A stretch of 64,000 nt of DNA from Hyphomicrobium denitrificans ATCC 51888. Its GTDB lineage: Bacteria; Pseudomonadota; Alphaproteobacteria; Rhizobiales; Hyphomicrobiaceae. Shown here piece after piece: positions 1-9,706 of the stretch. The notes below the pieces were generated by a model that saw only the letters and a list, made by a program, of their open reading frames with translations, searched no databases and was not told where the DNA came from. Numbering within the stretch: position 1 is the stretch's first letter; the number at the start of each line of letters is the position of its first letter. The translations under genes were made by a program, and so were the position numbers. Where the stretch lies: NCBI RefSeq assembly GCF_000143145.1, contig NC_014313.1, forward strand, positions 1,178,001 through 1,242,000, in the 5' to 3' direction.

Positions 1-1
1 G

Positions 2-1492
2 CAAGACCCTGCGTTGGCGTTTCATCCGCCGTTTCTCTACACAGGCTACGTCGGCTTCTCGATCGCGTTTTCGTTTGCAATTGCCGCGCTGATCGAAGGC
101 CGCATCGACGCCGCATGGGCGCGCTGGGTCAGGCCGTGGACGCTCGCCGCGTGGATGTTTCTGACGATCGGCATTTCGATGGGGTCGTGGTGGGCGTATT
201 ACGAACTCGGTTGGGGCGGCTGGTGGTTCTGGGACCCGGTCGAGAACGCGTCCTTCATGCCTTGGCTCGCGGGGACCGCGCTGCTGCATTCCGCGCTCGT
301 GATGGAAAAACGCGAAGCACTGAAAGTATGGACGGTGCTGCTCGCGATCCTGACGTTCTCTCTGTCTCTGATGGGGACGTTCATCGTGCGCTCCGGCGTG
401 CTGACGTCGGTGCATTCGTTCGCGGTCGATCCAGCGCGCGGCGTGTTCATCCTCGCCATCCTGATTTTGTTCACGGGCGGCGGGCTGGCGCTATTTGCGT
501 TGCGCGCGAGCGAGATGCAGACCGGTGGCATCTTCCAGCCGATCAGCCGCGAGGGCAGCCTCGTACTGAACAACCTGCTGCTTGTTACCGCGACCGCGAC
601 CGTTCTCGTCGGCACGCTTTATCCGATGGCGCTCGAAGGTCTGACGGGTGAGAAAATTTCGGTCGGTCCGCCGTTCTTTGATTCGACGTTCGGTCCGCTG
701 ATGATTCCGCTGCTGCTGGCGCTTCCCATCGGTCCGATGCTCGCGTGGAAACGCGGCGATCTCGCAGGTGTCATGCAGCGTTTGGCTTTCGCCGTGCTGG
801 CCGCGATCATCGCGATCGTCGCCACCTATGCCGTGGGCCATCGCGGCCCGTGGCTGGCGCCGTTCGGCATCGGTCTCGGCGTTTACGTGATGATGGGCGC
901 GATTGCGGAATGGGCGAGCCGCATCAAGCTTGCTCAGGCGCCGGTGTCGGAAAGTTTCCGACGCGCTCGTAATCTCCCGCGCTCCGCCTACGGAACGCTG
1001 CTTGCGCATTTCGGCGTCGGCATGCTTGTCGTCGGCATCATCGCGACGAGCGCCTATCGCGAGGAACATATCCTCGTCATGAAGCCCGGCCAGACACTTT
1101 CAGTGGCTGGCTATGACGTGAAGTTCACAGGCTTCGAAAGCGGTCGCGGGCCGAACTATCGCGAAGACTTCGCGGACTTCGATGTCATGCGCAGCGGCAC
1201 ATCGATCGGACGTTTGCGTCCGTCAAAGCGGCTCTACGATGCTCCGCCGCAGCCGACAACGGAAGCCGGCATCCACGCGTCCTGGCGCGGCGATCTCTAT
1301 CTCGTCATCGGCGATTCACAGCCGGATGGAGGCTACGCGGTGCGCGCGTACTTCAATCCGCTGGTGCGCTTCATCTGGCTTGGTACGCTGATCATGTTCC
1401 TCGGCGGCGGCATTTCGCTTTCCGACCGGCGGCTGCGGATCGGCGTTCCGGCGGGTCGGGGACGGCGTGCGATCGCCGTTCCAGCGGAGTAA
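2..1492 (+). CDS. ccmF: Cytochrome c heme lyase subunit CcmF, C-terminal part (5' end outside window)
   Basis: CcmF works with CcmH in the inner membrane to ligate heme to apocytochrome c in the System I maturation pathway. The frame is open from base 2, so the true start lies left of the window; about 496 codons remain of a family usually near 650. Seen: a family motif HPPFLYTGYVG at the left edge, then the tryptophan-rich WWD heme-binding motif WGGWWFWDPVENASFMPWL, and many hydrophobic spans to the end, the last near LVRFIWLGTLIMFLGGGI. The TTG at 14 is an internal Leu codon, not a start. ccmH follows after 6 bases, so the two are co-transcribed. Identification is secure; only the upstream part is missing. 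Confidence 0.95.
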   Translation, partial: QDPALAFHPPFLYTGYVGFSIAFSFAIAALIEGRIDAAWARWVRPWTLAAWMFLTIGISMGSWWAYYELGWGGWWFWDPVENASFMPWLAGTALLHSALVMEKREALKVWTVLLAILTFSLSLMGTFIVRSGVLTSVHSFAVDPARGVFILAILILFTGGGLALFALRASEMQTGGIFQPISREGSLVLNNLLLVTATATVLVGTLYPMALEGLTGEKISVGPPFFDSTFGPLMIPLLLALPIGPMLAWKRGDLAGVMQRLAFAVLAAIIAIVATYAVGHRGPWLAPFGIGLGVYVMMGAIAEWASRIKLAQAPVSESFRRARNLPRSAYGTLLAHFGVGMLVVGIIATSAYREEHILVMKPGQTLSVAGYDVKFTGFESGRGPNYREDFADFDVMRSGTSIGRLRPSKRLYDAPPQPTTEAGIHASWRGDLYLVIGDSQPDGGYAVRAYFNPLVRFIWLGTLIMFLGGGISLSDRRLRIGVPAGRGRRAIAVPAE

Positions 1493-1498
1493 CGCGCG

Positions 1499-1969
1499 AT
1501 GCGGCGGCTATTTGCGATTGCGGTTTTTGCGATGGCGATCGTCGCCAACGCTGCGGGCGTGCTTGCCGTTCAACCTGGTGAAATGCTGTCCGACCCCGCG
1601 CTGGAAAAGCGGGCGCGAACGATTTCGTCCGAGTTGCGCTGCCTCGTCTGCCAAAATGAATCGATCGATGACAGCGATGCCCCACTCGCAGCGGATTTGC
1701 GCCGTCTCGTGCGCGAACGCCTCGTGGCTCACGATAGCGATGCACAAGTCATCGACTACGTCGTCGCTCGCTACGGCGAATTCGTGCTGTTGCGGCCGCG
1801 CTTTCAGTTGTCGACGCTGCTGCTCTGGCTGACGCCCATTCTGGTGTTCATCGCGGGGCTGACGTTGGCGGCGCGGGCCGCGGCGAGACCGAAGGCTGCT
1901 CCAAGTGCGGCGCTTTCGGATGACGAGAAAGACAAGCTCTCGAAAATCCTTTCCAGCGACCAAAGCTAG
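1499..1969 (+). CDS. ccmH: Cytochrome c maturation protein CcmH (CycL type)
   Basis: CcmH is a membrane-anchored periplasmic thiol-reductase component that holds apocytochrome c for heme attachment with CcmF. The 156-residue product has an N-terminal signal sequence (cleavage likely after VLA), the redox motif LRCLVCQN (CxxC) near residue 50, the conserved stretch DLRRLVRERL, and one C-terminal membrane helix (LLLWLTPILVFIAGLTLAA). This is the short single-domain form, without the TPR (CcmI) domain fused in some species. It starts 6 bases after the ccmF stop, so it belongs to the same operon. The family assignment is firm. Confidence 0.93.
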   Translation: MRRLFAIAVFAMAIVANAAGVLAVQPGEMLSDPALEKRARTISSELRCLVCQNESIDDSDAPLAADLRRLVRERLVAHDSDAQVIDYVVARYGEFVLLRPRFQLSTLLLWLTPILVFIAGLTLAARAAARPKAAPSAALSDDEKDKLSKILSSDQS

Positions 1970-2131
1970 CGAGCGCGATCCTCTCGCACTGTCGACGCTC
2001 GCAGCGGACAGCTTCGCTGGCTGGATGCAGATTACCAACTGTTAACGTGACTGACATCCTGCGGTAATCCCCGCTCCATTACCTGTAATCGCCAAGCCTA
2101 CAAGGGCCATTTCAGTTTGGAGACCCAAGGG

Positions 2132-3724
2132 ATGCTGTTCCCCAATCGCGCGCCAAAGATTGCTACCTCTCGTATTACGAAAATTGCTCCGTCTTTTGTG
2201 GCGCTCGCCGCCGTCGCAACGGCAGGATTTGGCTATTTCATTCCGTCCTACACGGTCCGGGCCGACACCAATGCCGCCCAAACCATCGAAACGCCGATGG
2301 GCCGCGCTCCGCTTTCCTTCGCGGATCTCATCGAGCGCGTGAAGCCGGCGGTCGTCTCGGTGTCGGTCGTCAATGACGGCGGCGCCTCGAAATTGGCCGA
2401 GAACAAGAAGAACGATAAATTCGACAAGCGTGGCGGCGGCAACTTCAATATGCCCGACCTCCCTCCGGATCATCCGCTGCACGATTTCTTCAAGAATCTG
2501 CCGAAGGATTTCGGTCAGCAGGAAGAGCGTCCGAAGATCGTTCAAGGCCAGGGTTCGGGATTTGTCATCTCGCCCGACGGTTATGTCGTGACGAATAATC
2601 ACGTGATCGATGGCGCGACGAAGATTGTCATTACCTTCGATAACGACGACACGAAGTATGAAGCGAAGCTCGTCGGCGCCGATCAGCGGACCGACGTTGC
2701 GCTTCTCAAAATCGACAGCACAAAGACGTTTCCTGCCGTGAAGTTCTCGACCAAGGCACCTCGCGTCGGCGATTGGGCACTGGCGGTCGGCAATCCCTTC
2801 GGTCTTGGCGGTACAGTGACGGCCGGTATCGTGTCGGCACTGGCGCGCGATATCGGATCGGGACCGTATGACTACATGCAGATCGACGCCGCCGTGAACC
2901 GCGGCAACTCGGGCGGTCCGACCTTCAACCTCGATGGCGACGTGATCGGCGTCAACACGGCGATCTTCTCTCCGTCGGGCGGCAACGTCGGCATCGCGTT
3001 CGACATTCCTGCCAAGACGGTGTCTGAGGTCGTGACGCAGCTCAAGGCGACCGGAACGGTCAAGCGCGGCTGGCTCGGCGTCAAGATTCAGAACGTCGAC
3101 GAAGATACGGCTTCGAGCCTTGGTCTGAACGAGGCACACGGCGCGCTGGTCAGCGAAGTCACCGCGAACGGCCCGGCCGCGGCTGCCGGCATCAAGACGC
3201 AGGATGCGATCCTGCAGGTCAACGATTCCAAAGTCGCCGATAGCCGTGACCTGGCACGCAAGATCGCAGAGCTGTCTCCGGACTCGCCCGTCAACATCAA
3301 GGTGTGGCGCAACAACGCCGAGAAGGTGATCAACGTCAAACTCGGTCTCTTCCCGAAGAACGCTGAAGCTTTGTTGAGCGGCGACAACGACCAGAACGAC
3401 AACAACAGCAACAAGGAAGACAGCAAGCCTGCGCAGACGGAGCTGAGCCAGCTTGGCGTGACGCTGATGCCGGCGCGCTCCGGCTCGAACCAGGAAGGTG
3501 TCGTCATCGCCGAGGTCGATCCTTCATCGGACGCCGCCGAGAAGGGGCTCAAGGCCGGTGACGTGATCCTCGAGGTCTCGGGCGAAACCGTTAAGACGCC
3601 TGACGACGTGTCGGCCGGGGTGAAGAAAGCCCAGGGTCTGCAGCGCAAAGCCGTGCTGCTGCACATCAAATCGTCTGATCAGAAACGGTTTGTGGCCGTT
3701 CAGCTGTCCACCAAGAAGGGCTGA
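2132..3724 (+). CDS. degP: Do/HtrA-family periplasmic serine endoprotease (DegP/MucD type)
   Basis: Periplasmic protease-chaperone that degrades or refolds damaged envelope proteins. The 530-residue protein has an N-terminal signal anchor, a trypsin-like domain with a visible catalytic triad (His157 in NNHVID, Asp188 in QRTDVALLKID, Ser260 in NRGNSGGP), and two PDZ domains (about 300-390 and 430-525) joined by an Asn/Asp-rich linker. The ATG at 2132 is preferred over the in-frame TTG at 2117 because GGAG at 2119-2122 is spaced correctly for it. It is followed by a strong hairpin, so it probably ends its own transcript, although a two-component pair lies directly downstream. That neighbourhood is common for alphaproteobacterial degP and suggests an envelope-stress role. 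Confidence 0.93.
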   Translation: MLFPNRAPKIATSRITKIAPSFVALAAVATAGFGYFIPSYTVRADTNAAQTIETPMGRAPLSFADLIERVKPAVVSVSVVNDGGASKLAENKKNDKFDKRGGGNFNMPDLPPDHPLHDFFKNLPKDFGQQEERPKIVQGQGSGFVISPDGYVVTNNHVIDGATKIVITFDNDDTKYEAKLVGADQRTDVALLKIDSTKTFPAVKFSTKAPRVGDWALAVGNPFGLGGTVTAGIVSALARDIGSGPYDYMQIDAAVNRGNSGGPTFNLDGDVIGVNTAIFSPSGGNVGIAFDIPAKTVSEVVTQLKATGTVKRGWLGVKIQNVDEDTASSLGLNEAHGALVSEVTANGPAAAAGIKTQDAILQVNDSKVADSRDLARKIAELSPDSPVNIKVWRNNAEKVINVKLGLFPKNAEALLSGDNDQNDNNSNKEDSKPAQTELSQLGVTLMPARSGSNQEGVVIAEVDPSSDAAEKGLKAGDVILEVSGETVKTPDDVSAGVKKAQGLQRKAVLLHIKSSDQKRFVAVQLSTKKG

Positions 3725-3746
3725 GGTTAACGCCATGGCAAGCTCG

Positions 3747-3778
3747 GGCAGCCCCGTCAACCACACGACGGGGCTGCC
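3747..3778 (+). terminator. Hairpin after degP
   Basis: Perfect 12-bp stem (GGCAGCCCCGTC at 3747-3758 pairing with GACGGGGCTGCC at 3767-3778) around an 8-base loop, 22 bases after the degP stop. There is no long T-tract after it, so it may be an RNA-stabilising 3' hairpin or a weak terminator. It also argues against the in-frame ATG at 3735 as the start of the next gene. Confidence 0.6.
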
Positions 3779-3842
3779 TCGACGTTTGGACGCCGCCCAG
3801 CTAAACAGTAGTTCGAGAGACGGCCAGGATCAGAAAAACGCC

Positions 3843-4523
3843 ATGCGCGTGCTCGTAATCGAAGACGACAGGGAAACGGCGCAGTTCCTTCAGAAGTCTT
3901 TGAAAGAGAATGGGCACACAGCCGATCTCGCCGGTGACGGCGAAGCGGGATTGGCGCTTGCGACGGACGGCGCCTACGACGTTCTGATCGTCGACCGCAT
4001 GCTGCCGCTTCTCGACGGACTCTCGGTCATCAAGTCTTTGCGCGCCGAGGGCAACCGCACGCCGGTTCTCATTCTTTCGGCGCTTGGCGAAGTCGACGAT
4101 CGCGTCAAAGGTCTGCGCGCTGGCGGCGACGATTATCTGACGAAGCCCTACGCCTATTCCGAATTGCTGGCACGCGTCGAGGCGCTTGGACGGCGCACGG
4201 CACCGGAAGAGCAGCAGACGCGCATCTCGGTCGGCGATCTTGTCCTCGACAGGCTGTCCCATCGCGTGACGCGCAGCGGCGAGCACATTCTTCTGCAGCC
4301 GCGCGAATATCGCCTGCTCGAATACCTGATGCAGCACGCGGGGCAGGTCGTGACGCGCACGATGCTGCTCGAGCATGTCTGGGACTATCACTTCGATCCG
4401 CAGACGAACGTCATCGACGTGCATGTCTCGCGCCTGCGCGCCAAGATCGACAAGAATTTCGACAAGCCGCTGCTGCATACGGTTCGGGGCGCAGGATATA
4501 CGATCCGTGACGGCCCTACTTGA
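3843..4523 (+). CDS. OmpR-family two-component response regulator
   Basis: DNA-binding response regulator of 226 residues. The receiver domain (about 1-115) shows the acidic pair in VLVIEDD, the phospho-acceptor Asp51 in VLIVDRMLPLLDG and the Lys in DDYLTKPYAY. The C-terminal winged helix (about 125-222) has the typical LQPREYRLLEYLM and DVHVSRLRAKI segments. The start at 3843 gives a canonical N-terminus; the upstream ATG at 3735 would translate through the degP hairpin. It overlaps the following kinase by 17 bases, so the pair is translationally coupled. Placement after degP suggests an envelope-stress regulon, but target genes cannot be read from the sequence. Confidence 0.93.
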   Translation: MRVLVIEDDRETAQFLQKSLKENGHTADLAGDGEAGLALATDGAYDVLIVDRMLPLLDGLSVIKSLRAEGNRTPVLILSALGEVDDRVKGLRAGGDDYLTKPYAYSELLARVEALGRRTAPEEQQTRISVGDLVLDRLSHRVTRSGEHILLQPREYRLLEYLMQHAGQVVTRTMLLEHVWDYHFDPQTNVIDVHVSRLRAKIDKNFDKPLLHTVRGAGYTIRDGPT

Positions 4524-5970
4524 ACGCGTCGCAAAGGCGGCGTCGACAACGGCATTCGGATTGAGCGCGGCGGCGGTTGCTTTTTTCCTTCTCGCAGCCG
4601 CCATCGTCGTCGGATTCCTGTTCTGGCAGACCAATAATCTCCTGACCAATCAAGTCCTCGGCGTGCTGACGGCAGAAGCCCGGATCATGGCGTCGGAGAT
4701 GAAAGCCGGTGGCCGGCCGAAGCTTGCCGAGACGGTCAGCGCGATGTCGCGACTGCAGGGCGCCGGGCTTTATTATCTCTCCGATGAGAACGGCGTGAAG
4801 ATCGCGGGCAACCTGAACCGCATACCGCCGGAACTGGTCGAAAACGCGCGCGGTGGCGTGTTCAACTATCAACCGGCAGGTGAAGCGGGCAACGCGCACG
4901 CACATCTCGCCGTCGCCATTCCGGTCGAACTCGGCCCTGAAGTCCGCCTGATCGTCGGGCGCGATATCGAAGATCAGCGCGCCTTCGCGGATTCGATCCG
5001 CGTGGCGTTTCTGCTCGGTTTCGGCATTCTGTCGGTTGCGGGATTGATTGGCGGATTGGCCGTCAGCCGTCTCATTCTCAACCGCATGGACGCGATCACG
5101 GCGACAAGCCGGTCGATCATCGACGGCGATCTCACGCGCCGCATTCCGACGAGCGGCGGAAACGGCGAACTCGATAAACTGGCCGGAAACCTCAACGAGA
5201 TGCTTGATCGCATCGAAGGCTTGATGAGCGGGCTGCGTGAAGTTTCTGACAACATCGCGCACGATCTCAAGACGCCGATCAATCGTCTTCGTAACTCGGC
5301 AGAGGCGGCGTTGCGCGATCCGCGTGGTGCGGAAGCCTACCGCGAGGGCCTGGAACGCACGATCGAGAAATCGGACGAGTTGATCAAAACGTTCAACGCG
5401 CTGCTTCTGATCGCGCGCCTGGAGGCGGGGCCGCTCGAGGACAGCGTCGAGACGTTCGATCTCGGGCGCTTCGTCGAGGACGTGACGGAACTCTACATGC
5501 CGGCCGCCGAGGAGGCGGGCTTCGCGTTATCGATCGAGGCTGAGAAGGGCGTTTGCGTTCGCGCCAACCGTCAGCTGATCGGGCAGGCGGTGGCCAATCT
5601 GATCGACAATGCGATTAAATATTCGCGTGCCGGTGAGCCGGGCAGCGCCATCACAGTTCGCGCCTATCGGCAGAACGGCAGGCCGGCGTTTTCCGTTGGC
5701 GATCATGGTCCCGGCATTGCGGCCGAGGACCGGGAACGGGCGCTCAAGCGGTTCGTGCGCCTTGAGGCCAGCCGCACGCAGCCGGGGACGGGTCTCGGCC
5801 TCAGCCTTGTCGCTGCGGTGGCGCGGCTGCATCATGGAGAAGTTCGGCTCGAGGACAATCATCCTGGCCTCAAGGTCGTGGTGCTGTTGTCCGGGAAATG
5901 CTTGACGTCAGTTTTGCCGGGCGGCGTCAGCACGCCTAGTGACGTGGCGGCCGGTGATGCGGCACAATAA
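4507..5970 (+). CDS. Two-component sensor histidine kinase
   Basis: Membrane sensor kinase of about 487 residues partnering the regulator just upstream. Seen in order: a first membrane helix (AVAFFLLAAAIVVGFLFW), a periplasmic sensor region of about 130 residues, a second helix (FLLGFGILSVAGLIGGLAV), a HAMP linker, the dimerisation/phosphotransfer box with His252 in DNIAHDLKTPINRLRN, and a complete ATPase with N-box (LIDNAIKYS), G1 (DHGPGIA) and G2 (GTGLGLSL). The GTG at 4507 overlaps the regulator's stop. The end overlaps the possible early starts of glnE, so the three genes may form one transcript. The sensed signal is unknown. Confidence 0.9.
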   Translation: MTALLERVAKAASTTAFGLSAAAVAFFLLAAAIVVGFLFWQTNNLLTNQVLGVLTAEARIMASEMKAGGRPKLAETVSAMSRLQGAGLYYLSDENGVKIAGNLNRIPPELVENARGGVFNYQPAGEAGNAHAHLAVAIPVELGPEVRLIVGRDIEDQRAFADSIRVAFLLGFGILSVAGLIGGLAVSRLILNRMDAITATSRSIIDGDLTRRIPTSGGNGELDKLAGNLNEMLDRIEGLMSGLREVSDNIAHDLKTPINRLRNSAEAALRDPRGAEAYREGLERTIEKSDELIKTFNALLLIARLEAGPLEDSVETFDLGRFVEDVTELYMPAAEEAGFALSIEAEKGVCVRANRQLIGQAVANLIDNAIKYSRAGEPGSAITVRAYRQNGRPAFSVGDHGPGIAAEDRERALKRFVRLEASRTQPGTGLGLSLVAAVARLHHGEVRLEDNHPGLKVVVLLSGKCLTSVLPGGVSTPSDVAAGDAAQ

Positions 5971-5974
5971 GCGC

Positions 5975-8929
5975 ATGGACCAGCCCATCGAATCGAGCCT
6001 CGCCTCCCGCATCGTCGAAGCCCCGGTTTCCGCGCCTGACGGGCGGGGAGCGGAACGCTTGAGTTCGCTCATGACGGAGGCGGAAGCCAATGCCCCGGCG
6101 CTCGCCGCGGTGCTTCGCGATCCGAAGGTCGCTGACTTGCTGCGCGGCACGTTCGATGGCTCGCTGTTTCTGACGATGCTGGCGACGTTCGATTTGGAAC
6201 GGCTCGGCCGCGTTCTGACACAGGTGCCTGAGGATCACTTCGCGGCGATGACGCGAGACCTCGCTCAGACCATGAGCGCGGTGCCAGACATGGCGGCGGC
6301 AAAAAAAGTTCTGCGGAAATACAAGACCGAAGTCGCGGTGCTGACGGCGCTTGCCGATCTCGGCGGCGTCTGGCCGGTGATGACGGTCACGCGTGTTCTG
6401 TCGGAATGCGCCGACGCAGCCGTCGCGGCCGCGGTTCGTTTCCTGTTTCGCAAGGCGACCGAGCAAGGCGTGTGGCAGCCGCCCGATGTTACCGCCCCTG
6501 AACAGGCGTCGGGTTACTTCGTCTTGGCGATGGGCAAGCTCGGAGCCTTCGAGCTCAACTATTCGAGCGACATCGACCTGATCGTTTTCTTCGACCGCGA
6601 GAAATCGCGCCTCGCAGGCTCCGGCGATCTGCAATCGTTTTTCGTTCGTCTGACGCGCGACCTCGTCGTGTTGCTCGATGAGCGGACGCCGGACGGCTAT
6701 GTGTTTCGTACGGACCTTCGCCTGCGGCCCGATGCTGGGGCAACGCAGGTTGCGCTTTCGACGGCTGCCGCGCACGGATACTACGAGACGGTTGGCCAGA
6801 ACTGGGAACGTGCCGCGATGATCAAGGCGCGGCCGATCGGTGGCGACATCGGCGCGGGCAACGATTTCCTAAGTGAATTGTCGCCGTTCATCTGGCGCAA
6901 ATATCTCGACTTCGCATCGATCTCCGACATCCATGCCATGAAGCGTCAGATTCATGCGTATCGCGAGATCGGCGGGATCACCGTTCCTGGGCAAAATCTG
7001 AAGCTTGGACGCGGCGGCATTCGCGAGATCGAATTCTTCGTCCAGACGCAGCAATTGATCGCGGGTGGTCGGCAACCGGATTTGCGCGTACGGGCGACAC
7101 TCGACGCGCTTGCGGCACTCGAGGAGCGAGGATGGGTAAAGGCTGGCTGTCGTGCCGAACTCGACGAAGCTTACCGATATCTGCGCCGTCTCGAACATCG
7201 TGTGCAGATGGTCGCCGACGAGCAGACGCACGAGTTGCCCGCGAACCCGGCGACGCTTGAGGCGTTCGCGCATTTCGCGGGCTATCCCAGCACGAACGAG
7301 CTGGCGGCCGAGTTGACGGCAAAACTCGAAACGGTGGAACGGCACTATTCCGAACTGTTCGAGGATGCTCCGGCATTGAGCGGAGAAAGCTCGAACATGG
7401 TCTTCAGCGGTGCCGAGGATGACCCCCAGACGGCGGCTGAATTGAAGCGCCTTGGCTATTCGCAGCCTGCTCAAGTCCTCGCCATCGTTCGTGGATGGCA
7501 TCACGGCCGGACTCCGTCGGTCAGGTCGCCGCGTGCCCGCGAACGCCTGACCGAAGTCCAGCCGCTGCTGATCGCGGCTCTCGCCGATACGGTCGATCCC
7601 GATGCCGCGATCGCGAGCTTCGATCGCTTCCTGTCGGAATTGCCGGGCGGCGTGCAGTTCTTTTCGCTGCTCAAGGCGCAGCCGGGTCTGATCCGGCTTT
7701 TCGCCGACATCATGGGATCGGCGCCGCGTCTCGCGCATATCCTGTCGAAGCGGCGGCGTCTGCTTGATGCCGTGCTCGATCCGCATGTCCTCGGTAGCCG
7801 CCTGGACGAGGATGCGATCGATGAACTGCTGATCCGGTCGTTCGCCACGGCACGCGAGACAAGCACCGGCGATCCGATGCAGGAGGTGCTCGACACAGCA
7901 CGCATCATCGGCAGCGAACAGAAGTTTCTAATCGGTGTCAGGGCGCTGACGGGAAGCATCTCGGCGGCGGGAGCGGGGCTCGCCTATGCCATCGTTGCGG
8001 AACGTCTGATCGCCGGGCTGCTGCGGGAAGTCGGCCGCCAGATGGAGGTCGAATACGGACGCGTGCCCGGCGGCTCCGCGGTCGTGATCGCGATGGGCAA
8101 GCTCGGCGGGCGCGAGATGACGGCGTCGTCCGATGTCGATCTCATACTCGTTTACGATTTCGAGCGAGGCGCGGAACAGTCGGACGGGCCGCGTCCGCTC
8201 GCGCCGCAGCATTACTACACGCGACTGACGCAGCGGTTGATCACGGCGCTCACCGCGCACACGGCGGAGGGTGCGCTCTATGACGTCGACATGCGTCTCC
8301 GGCCGTCGGGCCAGAAGGGTCCGGTCGCGACGCAGCTTTCGAGTTTTGCGAGCTATCAGGCGAATGAGGCGTGGACCTGGGAACACATGGCGCTGACGCG
8401 GGCGCGCGTGATCGCCGGTTCGCCGGAATTGTCAGCACGCGTTGAAACGGAAATCCGCAATGTGCTGACGGTGCCGCGCGATCGGGCGCGGATCGCGGCC
8501 GATATCCGCGACATGCGAAACCGGATCGAAGCTGAAAAGGCCACGAGCGACATCTGGGACTTGAAACAGGTGCGCGGCGGGCTCGTCGATCTGGAGTTCA
8601 TTGTTCAGCATCTGCAACTTGTGTTCGCCGCCGAGCATCCGCGCATCCTCGATCAGACGACGCTGGTGGCGCTGGATGTGGCTGCCTCCGAAGGTTTGAT
8701 CCCGGTCGAGGAGCATCGCCGGCTGTCGGCGGCCGGGCAGCTTTTGCATGATTTGACGCAAATTCTGCGCCTCACGCTCGAGGGGCCGTTCCATCCCGCT
8801 TCGGCTCCGAAAGGCTTGAAATCCCTGCTTGTACGGGCCGGCGAGGCCCAGTCTTTCGACGACTTGGAACGCAAGCTGAAAGACGCTCTCGCAGAGATCC
8901 GCGGTGCTTTCGACCGTCTGATCGTCTGA
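5975..8929 (+). CDS. glnE: Bifunctional glutamine synthetase adenylyltransferase/deadenylase GlnE
   Basis: GlnE adds or removes AMP on a tyrosine of glutamine synthetase under control of PII proteins, tuning nitrogen assimilation. The product is about 984 residues, normal for the family, and has two nucleotidyltransferase halves: an N-terminal deadenylase centred on SSDIDLIVFFD and a C-terminal adenylyltransferase centred on SSDVDLILVYD, each preceded by the GKLG motif. The reading frame is open from GTG 5939, and ATG 5957 and ATG 5975 are all possible. I chose ATG 5975 because it lies just beyond the kinase stop, but the start is uncertain by up to 12 codons. The frame is intact throughout. 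Confidence 0.93.
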   Translation: MDQPIESSLASRIVEAPVSAPDGRGAERLSSLMTEAEANAPALAAVLRDPKVADLLRGTFDGSLFLTMLATFDLERLGRVLTQVPEDHFAAMTRDLAQTMSAVPDMAAAKKVLRKYKTEVAVLTALADLGGVWPVMTVTRVLSECADAAVAAAVRFLFRKATEQGVWQPPDVTAPEQASGYFVLAMGKLGAFELNYSSDIDLIVFFDREKSRLAGSGDLQSFFVRLTRDLVVLLDERTPDGYVFRTDLRLRPDAGATQVALSTAAAHGYYETVGQNWERAAMIKARPIGGDIGAGNDFLSELSPFIWRKYLDFASISDIHAMKRQIHAYREIGGITVPGQNLKLGRGGIREIEFFVQTQQLIAGGRQPDLRVRATLDALAALEERGWVKAGCRAELDEAYRYLRRLEHRVQMVADEQTHELPANPATLEAFAHFAGYPSTNELAAELTAKLETVERHYSELFEDAPALSGESSNMVFSGAEDDPQTAAELKRLGYSQPAQVLAIVRGWHHGRTPSVRSPRARERLTEVQPLLIAALADTVDPDAAIASFDRFLSELPGGVQFFSLLKAQPGLIRLFADIMGSAPRLAHILSKRRRLLDAVLDPHVLGSRLDEDAIDELLIRSFATARETSTGDPMQEVLDTARIIGSEQKFLIGVRALTGSISAAGAGLAYAIVAERLIAGLLREVGRQMEVEYGRVPGGSAVVIAMGKLGGREMTASSDVDLILVYDFERGAEQSDGPRPLAPQHYYTRLTQRLITALTAHTAEGALYDVDMRLRPSGQKGPVATQLSSFASYQANEAWTWEHMALTRARVIAGSPELSARVETEIRNVLTVPRDRARIAADIRDMRNRIEAEKATSDIWDLKQVRGGLVDLEFIVQHLQLVFAAEHPRILDQTTLVALDVAASEGLIPVEEHRRLSAAGQLLHDLTQILRLTLEGPFHPASAPKGLKSLLVRAGEAQSFDDLERKLKDALAEIRGAFDRLIV

Positions 8930-9052
8930 GCGCCGCGGCAGCGACGGATCGCGCCGCCTATGGCGTTCCTATCATCGAATGATGCAAACTGGCGCCGGAC
9001 CTTAACCTTGTGCGCCGAGCGGCAGTCGAAAGCCAGGTAGGCAGCGAAAAGC

Positions 9053-9685
9053 ATGTCGAGGGGATACGTGGCGGCGATCAAGACCGACGGCAGCCCACCT
9101 CGTCCGCGACCTGCGGCCGAGACCCGAAACGACGAGGCTGTCCTTGTCGCCGGGGCCGGTCAGGGCGACAGCCAAGCGTTCGGTGTGCTGATGGAACGGC
9201 ATCTCGGAACGATGGTGTCGGTGGCGCGGCGGATGCTTCGCGACGATGCCGAAGCCGAAGATGTTGCGCAGGAGGCGTTCTTGCGGCTTTGGCGTTCGGG
9301 CGCGACGTTGGAGATCGGGCCGGCAGGCATCAGGCCGTGGCTGCGCCGTGTCGTTTCGAATTTGTGCCTTGACCGCGTTCGCGGACAGGGGCGCGTGAAG
9401 GTGGTTGATGAATTGCCGGAGGTGCCGGAGCCGGCCAAGCAATTGGCCGCTCTCGAAAGTCAGGACGTTCAGCATCGCGTCGGCGACGCCATGCAGAAGC
9501 TTCCCGAAAGGCAACGTCTGGCGCTGACGCTCTTTCACTTCGAAGGGCTCAGCCAGATCGAGATTGGAAATATCCTCGGCGTTTCGGATGAGGCGGTGGA
9601 ATCGCTGCTGAGCCGGGCACGCAGGCAATTGAAGGCGGATTTGAAATCGGATTGGGAATCGCTGCGCAATGACAGCGAGCCCTGA
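9053..9685 (+). CDS. ECF-type RNA polymerase sigma factor
   Basis: Sigma-70 family, extracytoplasmic-function type, 210 residues. Region 2 is visible as FGVLMERHLGTMVSVARRML and DAEDVAQEAFLRLW-like sequence; region 4 as KLPERQRLALTLFHFEGLSQ followed by an HTH (IEIGNILGVSDEAVESLLSRAR). It directs core polymerase to a small stress regulon. Two membrane-anchored genes follow in the same direction, 21 bases and then a 4-base overlap later, the usual layout for a sigma factor with its anti-sigma and sensor. The N-terminal ~25 residues are basic and poorly conserved, so a slightly later start cannot be excluded. Confidence 0.9.
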   Translation: MSRGYVAAIKTDGSPPRPRPAAETRNDEAVLVAGAGQGDSQAFGVLMERHLGTMVSVARRMLRDDAEAEDVAQEAFLRLWRSGATLEIGPAGIRPWLRRVVSNLCLDRVRGQGRVKVVDELPEVPEPAKQLAALESQDVQHRVGDAMQKLPERQRLALTLFHFEGLSQIEIGNILGVSDEAVESLLSRARRQLKADLKSDWESLRNDSEP

Positions 9686-9706
9686 TATGCGGGAGACGGT
9701 GAGACA

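Noticed and set aside
115..1069. Long open frames on both strands inside ccmF
   Set aside because: Shadow frames of a GC-rich gene: Arg-rich translation, no ribosome sites, fully inside a recognised gene.
2042..3139. 365-codon minus-strand frame opposite degP
   Set aside because: Antisense shadow of degP with no recognisable sequence and Arg/His/Asp-biased composition.
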